Shown here: positions 60,369 through 64,000 of the stretch, in pieces
Layout: each line of letters begins with the position of its first letter
Position numbering within the stretch: position 1 is the stretch's first letter
Assembly (NCBI RefSeq): GCF_901933205.1
Contig: NC_044573.1
Coordinates: 49,195,493 to 49,259,492 of the forward strand
Source: Camarhynchus parvulus
Taxonomy: Eukaryota; Chordata; Aves; Passeriformes; Thraupidae
Direction: 5' to 3'
DNA: 64,000 bases
Made by a program: the position numbers and the translations under genes
The notes under the pieces: model-generated
What the model saw: only the letters and a program-made list of their open reading frames with translations
Database searches by the model: none
What the model was told of the DNA's origin: nothing

Positions 60369-63300
60369 GCTTCCCTGCACTCCACATGTGAAGTGCCTAC
60401 ATTCTCAATACCTTGCAATTCCCTTAAACAAGCTACTACTTGTAAATAGCTTGGAAGTCCTGCTGAGTTTGATGCTTTCTTGCTGCTTGTTTCCTTATTG
60501 CCAAAAGCTAAACATAAAAGCATCCCAAACAATTTATAACTGAAAGATTCAGTCATCTGAAAGACCAGCCTGAATTTCTTCATTGCATCCCTGGAAGCAA
60601 AGCTGCAGTCTCATGCCCCTGTCTGCAAATGCTGTCAGGTGGCTGTGAAAGACAGACGTTTTCCAGTACTGCAGTTACAGCTCTGTTTTCTTCTGCCAGA
60701 AATAGAGTAGCAGCGGCATGTGATTTGCAAATCTGGCATACAGGCATCAGCTTGGTTGAAAACAATCAACAGAAGCCATTTCCTCAGTGCAAGTAAATAT
60801 ATTGACATGTGTTGACAATAAACTGATTTTGTGCACTTTTGGAAAGGCAGACAGTGGCTCACATGTTTTAACTGCTTAGTTCCTCTAAAGCAGTATACAG
60901 AAAAATATCTTTCATAAGCTATATTAGGCAGTTCATCTTCCACATCTCTGGAGCAGTCATGGTATCATCTAATTATAAAAATGTAATTTTTACAGACTAT
61001 TCATGCTGCACTGATCATGACAATAATATGTTAAAAAGTACGTGTAAAGCATATGTTTTAGGGTATATGATGGAGTTAGGGTTGTTAAATAATAATTTTT
61101 ATCCTGTTACTTCCACATAAAGTATTAGCAAAGGCTTAGAAACCATTTGCTATCTTTGTTGTGTCTTTAATGCATTTGTTCCTTGCTGAATAATCAGTCA
61201 TCATACAAATATCCTTCCGCCATTGTCAATAATCAAGAAATATGAGACTTTGTAATAACTGAGGCCCCAGTCCAGCAAGGCCCTAAATCTCATGCTTAAT
61301 TGTACTGCTCCTGCTTTGAGACAGGCTGGCAGGCAGGCAGGCTCCACAGCATGGCACAGAATTCAGCTGGCAGCCCAGAATGGTGGGAAGTGGCCATTGC
61401 ACCCGGCTCTGCCGGCAGCAGGCGAGCCCTGGCAGGGCAGCTGGGCTGAGCCACTTGCCCTCAGGAGCCAGACACCCAAACCCTGGCTCCTGGGACAGCA
61501 CCTGAACTGCTATGCAGTCACACACCTTCCAGAACAGGATTGCCCCAGTGTGAGCACACCCACAGCCTCACGGAGAGGCCAGCAATGCCCTGGCTTCATA
61601 TGATGCCAGTGAGAGGTGAGCAAGGCTGGACACCAAAATGCTCCCCCTTTCCACAGGGGTGTTTTCAGGCTGCAGCCTGGCAGCAGCCTGCTGAAGGGGA
61701 AACTGCCTCGTTAATCACGAGATGACCAGAAAAAAAAAACCAGTCAAGTGCTTCTCATCGCTAGATCTCAAACTGAGTCTGTCCAACCAAATGGTCACCT
61801 CCATGAAGGATTGTCTAGCTTCCTTGGGAATCAAAGATTTAATGACCCCTCAGGCAGATTAAAGAAACAAATGTTAAGACAGTGGCTTGTGCTTGGATTT
61901 TGTGCTAGAAATCTGACCAAAAAAAGTCTGCTGGATCCTACCCAGATCTCTGCTGGAGTTGCAGGGGGACCTGCAGCCCTCCCAGGGGAAGCAGAACTTT
62001 GCTGCTCTAATTGCAGGCTTTTCCACCAGTATTCACCTGTCGCACAAGTTTGTGCCAGCACATCTGTATTAAGTGGAAATTGGAACAAGTCCCTAAAATG
62101 GCACTTCTCTTCTGTAGGGATGCTGTGCCTGCATGCCTTTGGGTTCCCAGCTGCTAAGCTGGAGGGACCATAACAGTGATCTTTTTGAGGTGAAACTTCT
62201 GTTCTTTATGGACGCAGAATTATTCTTAAAACCAGCTGAAGCCTAGAATAAAGTTGGCTAGAAGGAATCTTGATTTGGGTAAAATGACCTGCCACGACAG
62301 TGGAGAGGAGTCCTGGATCTGAGACACAGACTTCAAATGGCCCAGGATTTGGCTGCATCCCTCAGGCTCCGTGGATGTGAACATGGAGTAAACTGATGGG
62401 AAGAATTCTAAGGCTGCAACGAAAGAGCCCCAGCTCTGGGTTTAGGCAGTGTTTGAAGATAAAGGGAGCAAACTGGGCATGTAGTCACGTATTATCTGAG
62501 ACAGGGAGTCCCTCTGTAAACAGGCTGTGATCTTGTCTCGATAATAAACATGGTACTGTTTGCTTATAAGCAGATATTCCAGTAAATCCCATTTTCTCCC
62601 TCCAGCTCCTACCAGGGTTCAAAGCTTTGGATCTGCAAGATACTTTTTTTTTAATGACAGCCTGGGAGGTTCTTCCCTCTTCTCTGCTCCAAAAAATGCA
62701 AGAATTTCTTCACCAGGGTAAAACAGATTTGTTTGATCCGCTTTCACTTCCCTGTTCTAAAACTTTCTTTTTAGCATGGACATTATTAACCTCTCAGTGA
62801 AATTCTCACTTGCAAAAAGTGATCCTATGGCAATCCCGTGCTGCAGCTGTTCCTGTCCAGGCACAGGGCTCCCCACGCAGTGGCTGCTCCACTTGAATGC
62901 ACTTGCTGAGACAAAGACCCAATGTCAGCGTCCACTTTGGAAGCCAGGGATTTGGTGGCTGCTGTGTCAGAGAGACGTGTATTTAAATAAAACAGTACCT
63001 CAAACACAAGCTTTTCACTCCTGCATATACCCGATGTAATGACAGCTTATAGCACTACCGCACAGAAGGGGAGCTTAATGCTGCCCTCATCGACACCTTT
63101 AGAAGGTTTTCACCTCATCACCTCCATCAGTACTGCCACGGGCAGTCAAATCTGCACCCATTGTAATTGTATTTACTCCTCTAGCTGTTAATATTGCCTG
63201 GAGAGATCTGTGAAGGAAGCAGACCCTGAGTGTGCAGACAGGCTATTTGCTAAAGGCATTAATTTAGTAATTAATGAAGTGTCAATGCAGCTATTTAGCA

Positions 63301-64000
63301 TTACATTTAGGCTTTATTTAGCTTTGCGCTTGTGCTTCAGCCATTTGATGTCAAGGATGCTGCTAATGCCGAGCTGCCACCTAAAACTGGAGTAAGCAGT
63401 TCTGCAGTGGTTTTTCAGGCTACTCTGCACAGGCTACTGCCCTTTGAACACCAAGAAGCATTTTCAAAAAACTTGTGCAAATTTTGACCAAAAATATCTT
63501 TGGCTGTGTTTCACAAATGAGTTAAAATAGATATTTTTCAGCAGAGTTGAGAGGAATATGCCAGCTATTTTTCTTTGTGGGTTTTTTTTTCCCCTTTTCT
63601 CATTTCTGGCAAAATTTACAGTGTTTTAGACTTCTGTTGTCATTATGGAACTAAAACGAAAACAGTAAATGACTCATTTTTCAAAAAAGCAGCTTCAAAT
63701 AAACATTTTAACTCTAGATAAAAAAACAAATAAATTGACCTAGAAAGGAAAACCTTACAGGCATTATTTAACGGTTTGCATTTTCTTCCATTAAAAAAAA
63801 ACTGAAAAAAAAATTTTGTGCAGTAACTTTATGACTAAGAATCAGTTCTCATTTGAATTACTCTTTGAAAAAGGAAAAATTCAGCCAGCTTTCATTTCAA
63901 GCTGCCTGAGAACAAGTTGCTCACAGAAGGGAAAAGAAGAAAAAAAAGTGCCTTTGAAGCGCCAAGCTGAGGGGAATAATGGCACTTCCAGTCATCTCTA
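60369..64000. other. Gene-poor right end with homeodomain-type AT motifs
   Basis: No coding exon was recognised. Between about 63180 and 63380 the sequence has several TAAT core motifs (ATTAATTTAGTAATTAATG) mixed with less biased sequence, the texture often seen in conserved developmental enhancers. OLIG3, expected beyond the right edge by synteny, is a plausible target, but this is inference. Confidence 0.4.

Noticed and set aside
60137..60583. 148-codon minus-strand ORF
   Set aside because: It overlaps a CR1 remnant and has no protein signature.
34700..64000. OLIG3, TNFAIP3 or another syntenic gene in the right half
   Set aside because: No bHLH (OLIG3) or OTU/zinc-finger (TNFAIP3) coding motif is visible in any frame.

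Overview
The window is vertebrate nuclear DNA, almost certainly from a bird. Split genes carry consensus splice sites, the repeats are dominated by CR1 LINE fragments (the main avian retrotransposon), and one intronic insertion resembles a widespread avian endogenous-retrovirus LTR. Species cannot be fixed from sequence alone; a neognath bird, perhaps a passerine, fits. Nothing prokaryotic (operon, CRISPR, insertion sequence) is present.

Two real protein-coding genes are supported, both on the minus strand and both class II cytokine receptor family members. IL22RA2 (soluble IL-22 binding protein) has five coding exons between 1140 and 5375; every splice phase joins cleanly to a 228-residue protein. 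IFNGR1 (interferon-gamma receptor 1) has seven coding exons between 16352 and 34261 and keeps the JAK1-binding LPKS box and the STAT1-docking YDKPH motif. The same gene order (IL20RA, IL22RA2, IFNGR1, then OLIG3/TNFAIP3) is known in mammals, so IL20RA is expected beyond the left edge and OLIG3 beyond the right.

Layout: 1-1139, 3' flank of IL22RA2; 1140-5375, IL22RA2; 5376-11790, intergenic with minor repeats; 11791-16351, probable 3'UTR/3' flank of IFNGR1 with a CR1 insertion and an A/T homopolymer block; 16352-34261, IFNGR1, with CR1 copies in introns 6, 2 and 1 and an LTR in intron 1; about 33550-34650, the IFNGR1 promoter CpG island with a GGGGCC hexanucleotide array; 34700-64000, a gene-poor stretch with CR1 fragments, two possible LTRs, one isolated small CpG island at about 50640-51000 and AT-rich segments that could be regulatory.

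The two gene products act in related signalling: IL22RA2 is a secreted decoy that binds IL-22, while IFNGR1 is the ligand-binding chain of the IFN-gamma receptor signalling through JAK1/STAT1. The main anomaly is in IFNGR1: the only exon with a signal peptide ends in phase 0, but exon 2 starts in phase 1, so the model as read is out of frame there. I saw no convincing undescribed biological system. The best leads are the exon 1 phase conflict, the GGGGCC array and the isolated CpG island.
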